A DNA stretch of 64,000 bases from Catalinimonas alkaloidigena (GTDB lineage Bacteria; Bacteroidota; Bacteroidia; Cytophagales; Cyclobacteriaceae), in the NCBI RefSeq assembly GCF_029504655.1, contig NZ_JAQFIL010000001.1:5151001-5215000 (forward strand), written 5' to 3'. This document shows positions 26,101 through 33,903 of the stretch, piece by piece. The translations under genes and the position numbers were made by a program. The stretch's first letter is position 1, and every line of letters starts with the position of its first letter. A model generated the notes under the pieces. That model saw only the letters and a program-made list of their open reading frames with translations. It was not told the DNA's origin and did no database searches.

Positions 26101-26483
26101 AACTACGTTTCTACGACAGCCGCGCTGAAACTAACGGAAGTTTAGCCAGAGGTAGATATGTTGTCGGTAGTAGTAATCAAATCTATCTCTCTACTTCCGG
26201 TCATAACCCTTATCGGAATGCTTTGGGAACGCCCAAAGCTTTAGAAATTAACGTCTACAGTGAGGATGCAAACGGAAGAGTTATTGAACCGGACATGCGA
26301 ATTTTCGCCTCTCATGTGTTAAGCTTAACTAAGCTAAACTGGGCATCTACAGATTCTTGGTGTGCTGAACCGATCACTACTAAGTACGCAGGAAATATAG
26401 CCTATCTAACGGCGGCCTTCCTCCGGCAAGGAGGTAATTTTAAACTTCATTCAGCTTTGGAAAGAACTCCTTGGTTTATTTAA
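23133..26483 (+). CDS. AlbA_2(Schlafen)-HATPase-MID-PIWI single-chain prokaryotic Argonaute
   Basis: 1116 residues. Residues 25-175 form an AlbA_2/Schlafen domain (FDRKEV; IAETISAFANENKEGGLLVL, then GIASDG). Residues 225-440 form a RecG-like HATPase_c_4 domain (YPLIAIDEAVVNAVAHRDYA; VVINPGNI). The rest is Argonaute: an N/L1- or APAZ-like region (about 510-790), a MID domain with the 5'-phosphate pocket Tyr827, Lys831, Gln842, Lys866 at the spacing of YK-type pAgos, and a PIWI domain to the C-terminus (ITTKYAGNIAYL). The PIWI catalytic aspartates are lost: Ser888 in VGLSYT, Ser956 in FHYSAKF, and Gly1087 where the last tetrad residue should lie. No PAZ is evident. It should bind guides but not slice; the effector would be the N-terminal half. 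It sits in defence cargo beside an AbiE pair. Confidence 0.85.
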   Translation: MSNNYLPKEVYDNPGRYWDFLTVSDDRSFEGQHFDRKEVCRAGSNGQVSRGDLKNFRNSQIAETISAFANENKEGGLLVLGIASDGSVPGLNHLSEEQVNSLCSIDYLVGHNYQAKVHKQTVVGNDVEIVLIYTSCSVNTICATVGQSRKAFRRGGIQNLELNDQDVERLKREKGIVDYENTNCSRFSEDEVDQGVYREFVKGFLSNTSYEWATIDCLKRAGGIDITGEWFTNAGKLFFSQFPGNSIAHAYIRLLRFDSSYEERDNRPTPTYDKKFKGPLTKQIRDFRTFISESAFFETYQKRKEGGGFTDEPEYPLIAIDEAVVNAVAHRDYAITRPIQCEKYTDAFVVINPGNIIQDHSVPDHFSLDDTRLQHYSRNPKIMEWLGQMKDVQGRAFVLALQEGTRRMREETAKLGLPAPEYKTTAVETTLVLRNNASLRKDVPNLNAAEGYPEYTNLYRLTGFSDNIEENRQRRREILSTFKNKLAANGWFIDKDRYGLLVAHRKGLSNPAPDKVSEIVRLFPAYSFQIRQYFGKQYLIVDYTVELQSVINLATCLECFSTQVLNGYSLRCMANLQGWSKGKITTVESEYSEVFVFNTDLVEKIPNSKIIPRLPLALIEKVLERKNVRYDLTKEIKKASLMQGRDASRLRAERTQNLVDDLLRNIFPLSFSNQAISLASTPLLISSRGDGLHQLKADSLKEPQVEFSRHHAEADIRQGITAFGSYENNPKDVEIIPLCSRALTSQMEDLISRLRNGKFKFKGSERTFGTKFLYSTIINADQEHLEKEVKRLLEQHPNWYGNTNLPRIFLVHCPNEGYAKDDENSPYYKVKRILFEAGIPCQMISSATLSNPDFKDLNLALNIVAKCGQTPWVLPESIPDCDFFVGLSYTQSSRAQNSRLMAFANVFNQYGRWEFYSGGSDAFSFEEKAKHYDQLVKTTLARLDLSEEPTVCFHYSAKFSKEDRKVILQAARSIRPRGNYVFVWINTDHKLRFYDSRAETNGSLARGRYVVGSSNQIYLSTSGHNPYRNALGTPKALEINVYSEDANGRVIEPDMRIFASHVLSLTKLNWASTDSWCAEPITTKYAGNIAYLTAAFLRQGGNFKLHSALERTPWFI

Positions 26484-26702
26484 TCCCTATTTACTATCTC
26501 TTTTCTGCCTAAATTTTCTAAAAAAATCTAAACATCTCTTAGTGCCATCTTTATATGCTCTCAAACTTTACTAATAACTCTTCCAATCCTCAGAAGGTAA
26601 CATTCCTACTGCTTCCGTCAAGCCAAAGATCCTGAGCAGTAGTCCGGTGAGGTACAGGTGGGATTGAAAAAGATTGGTCTATATTTGTTAATAGGCGTTT
26701 CG

Positions 26703-27518
26703 TTATCTGAGGTTCAATCCATCTTCCACCAAAGATTTTACCCAATCAAAAGCTTTGTCCGCATCGTAAGTTATACCAGGTCGTAAAAGTCCTTCCAGAT
26801 CTCCTGTAAAATCAGGGTTTGCTTGTTTCTCTTCCAGGTTAAGCAGGAATTGTTTCGCGGTGGGGGACTTACCTACTACAAATGCCATATACTCCTGATA
26901 ACAATGTATGAGCTGATCTCTATCAAAGGCTATATGCTGATCTGCATAGAATAAGTCAAAGAGATCTCTGCCTTTGCTGCGCTGGTATAATGCCCTGAGT
27001 TTGGTGCCTAATAATTCGTTGATATGATAGGTGGTAATTTCAGCTTTGCCGGAGAACCAATCATTGCTGACTTTAAAAGGAAAAGATTGCCACTCCAATA
27101 CATTAAAATGTTCCCTGCAATTGATCTCTATTTTTAAGCGCAGCCGTATGTCCGGTGCATACTCAGAATAAAAGCGGTAAAGCAAAGTATTGTTATTGGC
27201 CTTAACTTTCACCACTCTTTCTTCTTCAAAAAAGTTGATAACCTCTCCAATCTGCTTCAAGATAGGCTTGATGGGGCCTTCTTTGATCTGTACCAGATCA
27301 ATATCTTCGGAATACCTTGGAGGCGGAATGTCGCCCACAGGTTTCAGGTAGAGTTTGTGCAGTGCGGTACCTCCTCTGAAGGCCAGATTTTCCCTAAGGA
27401 AATCATCTGAAAACAAAGCGACCAGTGTTCGGGAGATGATCAGGTCTTGCTCTACCTGTTCGTTTGTATTCCAGGGAGCATGATCTTTCCATTGGGCTAT
27501 GTATGGTTTAGGAATCAT
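26703..27518 (-). CDS. AbiEii-family nucleotidyltransferase toxin
   Basis: 271 residues. The nucleotidyltransferase core is seen as FRGGTALHKLYL (Gly49-Gly50-Thr51) and YSEDIDLV (Asp72, Asp74). AbiEii-type toxins use NTPs to modify RNA, tRNA in the studied MenT relatives, and arrest growth. The start overlaps the stop of the upstream antitoxin gene by 4 bases (ATGA), which is the classic AbiE operon layout. Confidence 0.92.
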   Translation of the reverse strand: MIPKPYIAQWKDHAPWNTNEQVEQDLIISRTLVALFSDDFLRENLAFRGGTALHKLYLKPVGDIPPPRYSEDIDLVQIKEGPIKPILKQIGEVINFFEEERVVKVKANNNTLLYRFYSEYAPDIRLRLKIEINCREHFNVLEWQSFPFKVSNDWFSGKAEITTYHINELLGTKLRALYQRSKGRDLFDLFYADQHIAFDRDQLIHCYQEYMAFVVGKSPTAKQFLLNLEEKQANPDFTGDLEGLLRPGITYDADKAFDWVKSLVEDGLNLR

Positions 27519-28309
27519 AAATCACTTTCAAGTACTATGTTGGCATCTATTTTCCAGCGGTTACCTGTGCTGCCGGCTTTCTGTCCTTTATGTGGGCTTA
27601 GCAGAGTAGAAAAAAAATTCTCTTTGCTGAGGTGACCGTAAATGACCTGAGCTAAGTTATTATTCAGTTCTATTTCCTCCAACAGGAAACCCATGCGCTG
27701 TAACACACTTTTATTATGATACCAGGTAAGCAGGTCTTCTACATCCTTTTTCTCTAAAGATTCTGAAAGTTCTTCTAAAATAGCCAGCATCCGGTTTAAG
27801 CCGCCTAACTGATGTTGGTTTTCAATTAAGTCCGCAAAGGTGAGTGCCGGAGAGGAAAGTTTGAAATATCCTGCATCCGATTTTTTTTGTATGATGTTTT
27901 TATCCGGCCAGTTCTGGCTGTTGAAGAACCTGATTTTGATATTTCCTTTAGTAATATTTCTCAATGCCGGTGGCACGGTGATCATATAATCCTGCTGAAC
28001 CCTTTGGTGTGCTGCACCTAAATAGGCTGCTGCTGAATAGAAGCCGATATAATAGGGTTTCTTTAAAAATTTGAAGAGCTTCTCTACATATAGTTCAAGG
28101 GGTAATTTGCCGTAATGCTGATAACGCGGAGGAATGATAAGATAAAATCCTTTCCGGAGGTTGATGACCTGCCGGTCAGAGGAAAGCCTGGCGAGCTCTT
28201 TTCTGACCGATGACTCTGGGGCAGCCGTCTTTTGCAGCAACTCCTCTGTGGAGAAAGCAAATTCCTCGTAAGATTGTAGTTCTCTGACAAATGCTGCTAC
28301 AGTGCCCAT
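27515..28309 (-). CDS. AbiEi-family antitoxin and transcriptional repressor
   Basis: 264 residues. N-terminal winged helix (about 1-60; FSTEELLQKTAAPESSVRKE, then RKGFYLIIPPRY) for DNA binding, then the AbiEi C-terminal domain (YYIGFYSAAAYLGAAHQR; LSSPALTFADLI). AbiEi proteins neutralise the toxin and repress their own promoter by binding inverted repeats. A suitable dyad is found at 28322-28360 just upstream of the start. Confidence 0.9.
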   Translation of the reverse strand: MGTVAAFVRELQSYEEFAFSTEELLQKTAAPESSVRKELARLSSDRQVINLRKGFYLIIPPRYQHYGKLPLELYVEKLFKFLKKPYYIGFYSAAAYLGAAHQRVQQDYMITVPPALRNITKGNIKIRFFNSQNWPDKNIIQKKSDAGYFKLSSPALTFADLIENQHQLGGLNRMLAILEELSESLEKKDVEDLLTWYHNKSVLQRMGFLLEEIELNNNLAQVIYGHLSKENFFSTLLSPHKGQKAGSTGNRWKIDANIVLESDL

Positions 28310-28642
28310 AGTTTGGTTTTTCGTTGCGGAATATACCTATTTTTGGTGCATTTCGCAACGCAAAACTAATAATATTTATTTAGCATAACAGACCTATGCG
28401 TTTTCAGATGATGTTTAAGTATACTTCACATCAACTAATAATTGAACTTTTACAATATTGTTCTACAAAATTGCTTAGAAAGGAAAGTAATTTTTTGCCC
28501 CATTAATTGCCATGCAAAAGAATATTTTTACTATAATCACCTAACAATCAATAATTTATAAATAATCATTTTACGTTATTTATCCATATTTATAGCTATT
28601 TGATACTTTGGTAATAATTATATTTTTAAGAGAAACATCAAA
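28310..28642. other. Divergent promoter region between abiE and the tra operon
   Basis: 333 AT-rich bases. The left end carries the AbiEi operator-like dyad (listed separately). The right end should contain the promoter of the tra operon; TACTTTGG about 40 bases before the first tra gene partly matches the TAnnTTTG box, but no clear -33 box is seen. Confidence 0.45.
28322..28360. promoter_or_regulatory. Inverted repeat, candidate AbiEi operator
   Basis: CGTTGCG (28322-28328) and CGCAACG (28354-28360) are exact inverted copies 32 bp apart, about three helical turns, and lie 13-51 bases upstream of the antitoxin start. Extended halves read TTCGTTGCGGAA and TTTCGCAACGCAA. AbiEi repressors are known to bind two inverted repeats at this place. 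Confidence 0.6.
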
Positions 28643-28954
28643 ATGACACAAAGTCTATCAAACTTAATGAACTCACCCCTAGCCTTGGTTGCCCTGCTGT
28701 TGTGGGTATTGCTGATCTTTTTGGTTGTCCGGCAGTGTAAAAGGTGGGCAAAAGCCAGTCAGCATGAAAAAATTTTCTGTCAAAATCATCCTGCTATTCC
28801 GGTTAAAGAATATAAACTTTCTGAGTTTGTGGTACATGATGAAGTAGAGGAAAAGTCAAAGCTCATCTTAGCCAGTAAACTCAAGCAGCCTAAGCTCAAC
28901 CCGGAAAAGCAGGTAGAACGACTGGAAATGCTAAAGCATAGCTGGGATGTCTGA
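28643..28954 (+). CDS. Small membrane-anchored tra-operon protein
   Basis: 103 residues: one N-terminal membrane helix (about 13-30), then a charged soluble tail. First gene of the tra operon; its stop overlaps the next start (TGATG). Position resembles the small TraC/D-type genes of Bacteroidota elements, but the sequence is not one I can name. Confidence 0.6.
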   Translation: MTQSLSNLMNSPLALVALLLWVLLIFLVVRQCKRWAKASQHEKIFCQNHPAIPVKEYKLSEFVVHDEVEEKSKLILASKLKQPKLNPEKQVERLEMLKHSWDV

Positions 28955-29379
28955 TGCAGAAAGTATTTATTAACTCAATTTTGTACACCAAACCCTTTTT
29001 ACTTATGCAAAACTTATATGTTTTTGTCAAAGCTCGTGTCTTGCACCTTGCCACACACTTATTCCAGAGCAGGCCGCTGATGCTACTCACATTATTTGTT
29101 GTGCTGTCCATGCAGCAATCCTTTGGACAGGCTATGGTAGAGAATGCTATGAACAGCATCAAAAGCTGGATCGTCATCATCCTGAATGTAGCATTTCTGA
29201 TTGGCATTGCTATCGGCATATTCAAAGCCGCCATGAAGTTCTTCACCGGGGCACCTGACAAAGTAGAGTTCATGATCGGAATCGTGATTGCTATTGCGCT
29301 TTTCGGAGGCTTTCAGTTCATCGTGGATGACCTTGCCGCATTCTTGGGAGGAGATATCCTTTTAGACGATACCAACTAG
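28954..29379 (+). CDS. TraE-like conjugation protein (DUF4134 type, VirB2-like position)
   Basis: 141 residues with a hydrophobic signal-like segment ending SFGQA, then two membrane helices (about 70-90 and 108-125), the pattern of pilin-like VirB2/TraE subunits. It precedes the DUF4133/TraF and VirB4 genes, as in CTnDOT-type operons. The start could lie further in, at an internal Met before the signal-like helix. Confidence 0.65.
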   Translation: MQKVFINSILYTKPFLLMQNLYVFVKARVLHLATHLFQSRPLMLLTLFVVLSMQQSFGQAMVENAMNSIKSWIVIILNVAFLIGIAIGIFKAAMKFFTGAPDKVEFMIGIVIAIALFGGFQFIVDDLAAFLGGDILLDDTN

Positions 29380-29392
29380 AAAAGACTTCAGA

Positions 29393-29698
29393 ATGAAATC
29401 ATTTAAATCCATTGAAAGAAAAGCACAGCTGCTGGGACTGCCCATGCAGGATTTGTTTGCTCTGCTCTTTGGTTTGGCGCTGGCCATGGTGCTGGGCATT
29501 GTGATCAACTTCTTTTTGCCGGTAAGCAAGTATTATTTCTTTGCGGTGCTGGCAGCAACCGTTATTGCTTTCTTTCTTTTGAAGCGCGTCAATCTGCGTC
29601 GGCATCCCAGTTTTCTTTTCTCTTTGCTTTCCTATCGTTTCTTTCAGCCTAAGTGTTTGGAAGTCTGGGGAAATAGGAGAAATGATCTATCAAAATGA
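29393..29698 (+). CDS. TraF-like conjugation protein (DUF4133 type, VirB3-like)
   Basis: 101 residues with two membrane helices (about 22-42 and 48-65) and a basic C-terminus (LLKRVNLRRHPSFLFSLLSY). VirB3-like proteins associate with the VirB4 ATPase, whose gene overlaps this stop by 4 bases. Confidence 0.78.
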   Translation: MKSFKSIERKAQLLGLPMQDLFALLFGLALAMVLGIVINFFLPVSKYYFFAVLAATVIAFFLLKRVNLRRHPSFLFSLLSYRFFQPKCLEVWGNRRNDLSK

Positions 29699-32214
29699 CT
29701 ACTATTAAATCCACATTAAACCAAACCATGTTGATCAAACCAGTTAAGAAAAAATCTGCCTACTTGCGTGACCGGCTTCCCATCTTTGCTTTGGAAGAAG
29801 ATAAAGTCATCTTCAAAGACGGAAGGGTAGGCATAGGCTTTCGTGTGTCTGGGGCTCCATTAGAGTCCTGGACGGAAAGCCAGTACAGTCAGGCCAATGA
29901 TGTGCTCAGCCAGCAGCTCAAGATGCTGCCGGTGGGCACCGTAGTGCAAAAGACGGATGTCTATTTTGACAAAGAATACAAAGCAGAAAACATAAAGAGC
30001 TCAGCTTACTATGAATCTAAACTGCATGAGCATTTCTTTGCCCGATTAACGCTTTTGCATGAGAGTTATCTGTTTCTTTCTTTTCCCAGCAGGGCCAAAG
30101 GAAGAATGGACAACACATCTATTCACCGGATCAACCCAGTGAGCAGCATGTTTGCTTATGGAGGATCAATCTTAAAAAATCCATTTGATGGCATAGAGGA
30201 CTTACTCAAAGAAGCTGAAAATCTGGCATCCTCCTTTATCAAAGGACTCTACAGTTTAAAAGATGTGTCATTTAGCAGACTTAAAGAAGAGGAGTTGAAT
30301 CACCTGTACCTGCGCTACCTCAATCTTTCTTTTGATGAGTCGTGTACAAGTCTCAACCGGGTGATCTACAATGATCTTTCAGGTCTTGCAGTGGGAGAAA
30401 AGAAAGCCAATGTCATTACTATGACCGGTCAAGGCAGTGAAGTCTTTGCCAGTGTCAAAAATCACTATGGAGTGAGTAGTCCCTATACCTATCAGCTATC
30501 CCAGTACATGCAATTTCCTCATGTGGTAACCCAGAGTTTGCTGGTGGAAGACACTGAAAAAGAGCTGAAAAACCTGGACTTCGAGAGAAAATTGAACGAT
30601 TCACTAGAGTGGCTCACCACCCAGGATCATGAGTTGAAATCTCGGGAATTAGAAGAGTTCACCGCTTATGTCAGATCAGGTAACACTGGCCTTGTGAGCC
30701 TTCATCAGTCAGTGATGGTCTTTGAGAGTGATGAGCCCTTAAGGAAATCCTATGTTGAAAGGACCATCTCAGCCATTCGTCAGTTCTATGGAGCAGAGGC
30801 TATTGTGGAGAGTTTTGATACGGCTAATCTATTCTTTGCTTCTTTGCCGGGCAACGGTTTTCAGCACTACCGCTGGCTCATCACCTCCGCTGACCTTGCT
30901 GCCTGTTACCTGCACTTTATGACTTCTTGGCATGGAGAACGAGTAGGCGACTACCTTTGTGACAGGTTTGGCAATCTTTTGCTGGTAAATCTCTTTAACA
31001 CCCGGCAAGCCAATCAGAACTGTGTAGTCATTGGCCCTTCAGGTTCTGGCAAGTCTTACACTATGGGTAACTTCATTGCCCAGAGGTTAGAGCGAGGTGC
31101 CCGGCAGATCATCATTGACAAAGGAGGTACATACAGGAATGTGATCTATGCCCTGAATGGTAAACGGTTTGATGAGACCTATTTTGAATACAGTGCGGAA
31201 AAGCCCCTGGCTTTTAATCCATTCTTGTTAGAGAAAGATAAGCAAGGAAAGTATGTGCTTACGGCAGAGAAGAGTAACTTCTTGATTGCAGTGCTAAGCA
31301 CCATTTGGAAAGGAGGTAAATCAGAAGGATCAACTAGCCAGGACTTGAAGCCTGCTGAAAGGGCAATCTTCAAATTGATCCTTCCACGATACTACCAACA
31401 TCTGGATGAGAACCCTTCATCCTATCCGGGGGTTAACTCTTTCTTTCATTTCCTTCGGCAGTACCACAGGATTCACCACACAGAAGAAGAATACCGCTCT
31501 GAGATCAGGTACTTTGATATGGAGCAGTTCTTAACGGTGCTGAGGCCTTTTGTCTCGGGAGAATATCGGCAAGTGCTCAATGCAGTACAGGAGATTAGCA
31601 TCAGTGAGCATAGACTTGTTTGTTTTGACATGGACAAGATCAATACTGATCCGGTTTTGTATCCACTGGTAACACTTCTAATCACTGAACTTGCCCTGGA
31701 CCAGATCAGAAAGTATCCTGATGAAATCAAGTACCTCTATCTGGATGAAGCCTGGACTATGCTTTCAGGAAGCTTGCAGGAGTTTATCAATGAGCTTTTT
31801 AGAACGATTAGAAAAAATAACGGTGCTGTTTGCATCATCACACAAGGCTTGGGAGAGATCAAAAAGTCCAGTGTAGGCGAAGCAGTACTGGTCAATGCTG
31901 ATACTAAGATCATCTTAAAGCATCAGGACAAAAGGCTGGTAAGTGAACTGGCGGCCCATCTTGGCTTTACCGATCATGAAGTAGACCTGATCCACTCCAT
32001 GAGGGTAGAGAAGTCATTTAGAGAACTCTTCATTAAGCAGGGAGAAGAAGCAAGAGTCTTCAGACTGGAAACCTCTCCTCATATGGATGCGGTGCTTTCT
32101 TCCAAACCCGAAGAGCGAAACTATCTCAAGAAGCTCATTGAGCGCTATCAGGGCAATCTGCCTTTTGCTGTCAACCAATTTGTTCAAAATTCCAGATTGA
32201 AGATTACAAATTGA
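29695..32214 (+). CDS. traG: TraG, VirB4-family conjugation ATPase
   Basis: 839 residues. The N-terminal domain (1-400) is the VirB4/TraG N region. Walker A GPSGSGKS lies near residue 445 and Walker B YLYLDEAWTML near residue 682; the tail LGFTDHEVDLIHSM is family-typical. It powers substrate transfer and pilus assembly in the type IV machinery. The stop region starts an AT-rich inverted repeat that reaches the next start codon. Confidence 0.93.
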   Translation: MTTIKSTLNQTMLIKPVKKKSAYLRDRLPIFALEEDKVIFKDGRVGIGFRVSGAPLESWTESQYSQANDVLSQQLKMLPVGTVVQKTDVYFDKEYKAENIKSSAYYESKLHEHFFARLTLLHESYLFLSFPSRAKGRMDNTSIHRINPVSSMFAYGGSILKNPFDGIEDLLKEAENLASSFIKGLYSLKDVSFSRLKEEELNHLYLRYLNLSFDESCTSLNRVIYNDLSGLAVGEKKANVITMTGQGSEVFASVKNHYGVSSPYTYQLSQYMQFPHVVTQSLLVEDTEKELKNLDFERKLNDSLEWLTTQDHELKSRELEEFTAYVRSGNTGLVSLHQSVMVFESDEPLRKSYVERTISAIRQFYGAEAIVESFDTANLFFASLPGNGFQHYRWLITSADLAACYLHFMTSWHGERVGDYLCDRFGNLLLVNLFNTRQANQNCVVIGPSGSGKSYTMGNFIAQRLERGARQIIIDKGGTYRNVIYALNGKRFDETYFEYSAEKPLAFNPFLLEKDKQGKYVLTAEKSNFLIAVLSTIWKGGKSEGSTSQDLKPAERAIFKLILPRYYQHLDENPSSYPGVNSFFHFLRQYHRIHHTEEEYRSEIRYFDMEQFLTVLRPFVSGEYRQVLNAVQEISISEHRLVCFDMDKINTDPVLYPLVTLLITELALDQIRKYPDEIKYLYLDEAWTMLSGSLQEFINELFRTIRKNNGAVCIITQGLGEIKKSSVGEAVLVNADTKIILKHQDKRLVSELAAHLGFTDHEVDLIHSMRVEKSFRELFIKQGEEARVFRLETSPHMDAVLSSKPEERNYLKKLIERYQGNLPFAVNQFVQNSRLKITN

Positions 32215-32291
32215 AAATTATTGAGACTGTATATATTCTTGAGGGCCTACTATTCCAAGCAATTTTTAATCTTCAATTTTTAATTTGTAAT
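32203..32291 (+). repeat. AT-rich inverted repeat spanning the traJ start codon
   Basis: ATTACAAATTGAAAATTA (32203-32220) pairs with CAATTTTTAATTTGTAAT (32274-32291), 16 of 18 positions, with one mismatch that becomes a G-U pair in RNA. The second arm includes the AT of the ATG at 32290. The intervening 53 bases contain a further copy of AATTTTTAATCTTC. Confidence 0.6.
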
Positions 32292-33255
32292 GAACAACGT
32301 TGCTGCGAGTGCTGAGTTTTTAGCGGCTGTCAATACCTTGCTGGAAAGGACATTAGGGATTGGACTGGCGATGATTCCGGTCTTTCTGTTGATCGTGATG
32401 TTCAACCAGGTCTTTGCGGCACTGGTCTTCTCCCAGCGCTTCCGCCTGGACTTTCAGCCTATGGTGAGAGGCGTGGTGCTGTGGATTGGACTTACTTTCT
32501 ACACAGACTTTCTGGATGTAATCAGTGCAACCATTCAATCTATCTCAGATTATATAGGCCCTGACAGAACTTTCATGCAGAAGCTTGCTGAAATGTGGAA
32601 CCTGCTCTTGCCGGGAAGTCAGAACGGAGAGTTGCCCAGCAATATGGAAGAGCTGTATGCATCCTTTACTCGCCTGATGCAGTTTGACCTGGTCAACTGG
32701 CTATTGGCTTTGCTGGAAGGATCTTTCGTGCATATCGTAAGAAAAGGCATTGAGCTGATCCGTCTGGTGCTGCTGGCGTTTCTCTACATCGTAGGACCAC
32801 TGGCCATTGGATTGTCTGTGATTCCTGGCTTGAATAACCTGGCTATGAAGTGGCTGCAAAGCTATCTGACGGTGCAGTTCTGGAGCGTTACGCTCATTAT
32901 TCTGGATACCCTGGTATCAGAGTTCAACAGCCTCTACTTCAATGGTTATCTATTCCCTGATGAGCTAAGCACCACCAACTTTGTGCTGGTTAGTCTGGTC
33001 ATTGTCATTCTCTACTTTATGGTACCCCATCTGACCAGTTATATCATCGGCCATTCGCATGCAGCTGTTTTTCAGAGCAGGGTGTTTAGTACGGCAATGC
33101 TTGGTGCAGGGATAGCATACCAAAAGGGAAAGGCGGCCATGCAGGCCAGTAAAGTAGTCGTCGGTACCGGAGCAGCAGGTAGTTCATCAGCCAATGCTGG
33201 TGTTCAGGCAGCTAGATACGCTCATAGACAACGACCCCAGGGAGGATCATCCTAA
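32290..33255 (+). CDS. traJ: TraJ-like polytopic conjugation protein (VirB6-like)
   Basis: 321 residues with six to seven hydrophobic helices (clusters at about 15-40, 55-75, 135-185, 195-215, 230-250). Polytopic TraJ proteins form part of the inner-membrane complex. Gly/Ala/Ser-rich tail. Gene order VirB4-TraJ-TraK supports the assignment. Confidence 0.85.
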   Translation: MNNVAASAEFLAAVNTLLERTLGIGLAMIPVFLLIVMFNQVFAALVFSQRFRLDFQPMVRGVVLWIGLTFYTDFLDVISATIQSISDYIGPDRTFMQKLAEMWNLLLPGSQNGELPSNMEELYASFTRLMQFDLVNWLLALLEGSFVHIVRKGIELIRLVLLAFLYIVGPLAIGLSVIPGLNNLAMKWLQSYLTVQFWSVTLIILDTLVSEFNSLYFNGYLFPDELSTTNFVLVSLVIVILYFMVPHLTSYIIGHSHAAVFQSRVFSTAMLGAGIAYQKGKAAMQASKVVVGTGAAGSSSANAGVQAARYAHRQRPQGGSS

Positions 33256-33291
33256 TGTTCACTTTATTCAAACCATACATTTAAACGAACC

Positions 33292-33903
33292 ATGTCAAAC
33301 GTAAAAGACTTTAACAAGACCTTCAAGACCATGCAGATGCTGGCAGCTGTCAGCATCCTGGGTTTTATCACTGCTACTGTGATCTACATCATACAGTACA
33401 GAAAAGTAGCAGAGTATTATCAGCAACAGACCTATGTCATTACCTCCTGGGGCACCTTTCCTGCCAGCTACTATGATGGAAGAAAAGTATCACGCATTGA
33501 GACCCAGAACCATGTGGAGACTTTTGTCAAGCATATGTTTGCCCATAGTGCTGAGACGTATTATGAGCATATCAACTATGCGCTGAACCTCATTGATGAA
33601 GAATCAGGTAAAAGAATATACCATGACTTTGAGGAAGGGGAAGTGCAGAAAAACTATGTCCGTTATGGCTCTCATACTGAAGTCAAATTAGACTCTGTGG
33701 TACTGGATATGAACACTTTGCCCATAGAAGGTAAATTCTATGCTTTACAGGAGGTACATATCGGAGACAATGTCCGCAGTCTTCCCATTGCAGCAAGCTT
33801 TAAAGTGGTTCAAGCCTACCGGCATGAAAAGAATCCTTATGGTCTTTTGCTCACTGATTTTGATTTTATCGCCTACCCTCGTAAAGAAGACAAGAAACTA
33901 TGA
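33292..33903 (+). CDS. traK: TraK-like conjugation protein (VirB8-like)
   Basis: 203 residues, one N-terminal membrane helix (about 18-37), then the periplasmic NTF2-like domain typical of TraK/VirB8 (HVETFVKHMFAHSAETYYEH; LTDFDFIAYPRKED). The last codons overlap the next start by 4 bases. Confidence 0.85.
   Translation: MSNVKDFNKTFKTMQMLAAVSILGFITATVIYIIQYRKVAEYYQQQTYVITSWGTFPASYYDGRKVSRIETQNHVETFVKHMFAHSAETYYEHINYALNLIDEESGKRIYHDFEEGEVQKNYVRYGSHTEVKLDSVVLDMNTLPIEGKFYALQEVHIGDNVRSLPIAASFKVVQAYRHEKNPYGLLLTDFDFIAYPRKEDKKL

Noticed and set aside
23133..26483. Annotating the Argonaute fusion simply as an AlbA_2/RecG-like transcription regulator
   Set aside because: The C-terminal 600 residues carry clear MID pocket residues and a PIWI-type terminus, which that label would miss.
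26520..26700. Coding-like 33-codon minus-strand stretch (YLTGLLLRIFGLTEAVGM) in the gap after the Argonaute gene
   Set aside because: Looks protein-like but is too short, has no start and no recognisable family; could be a remnant, not reported as a feature.
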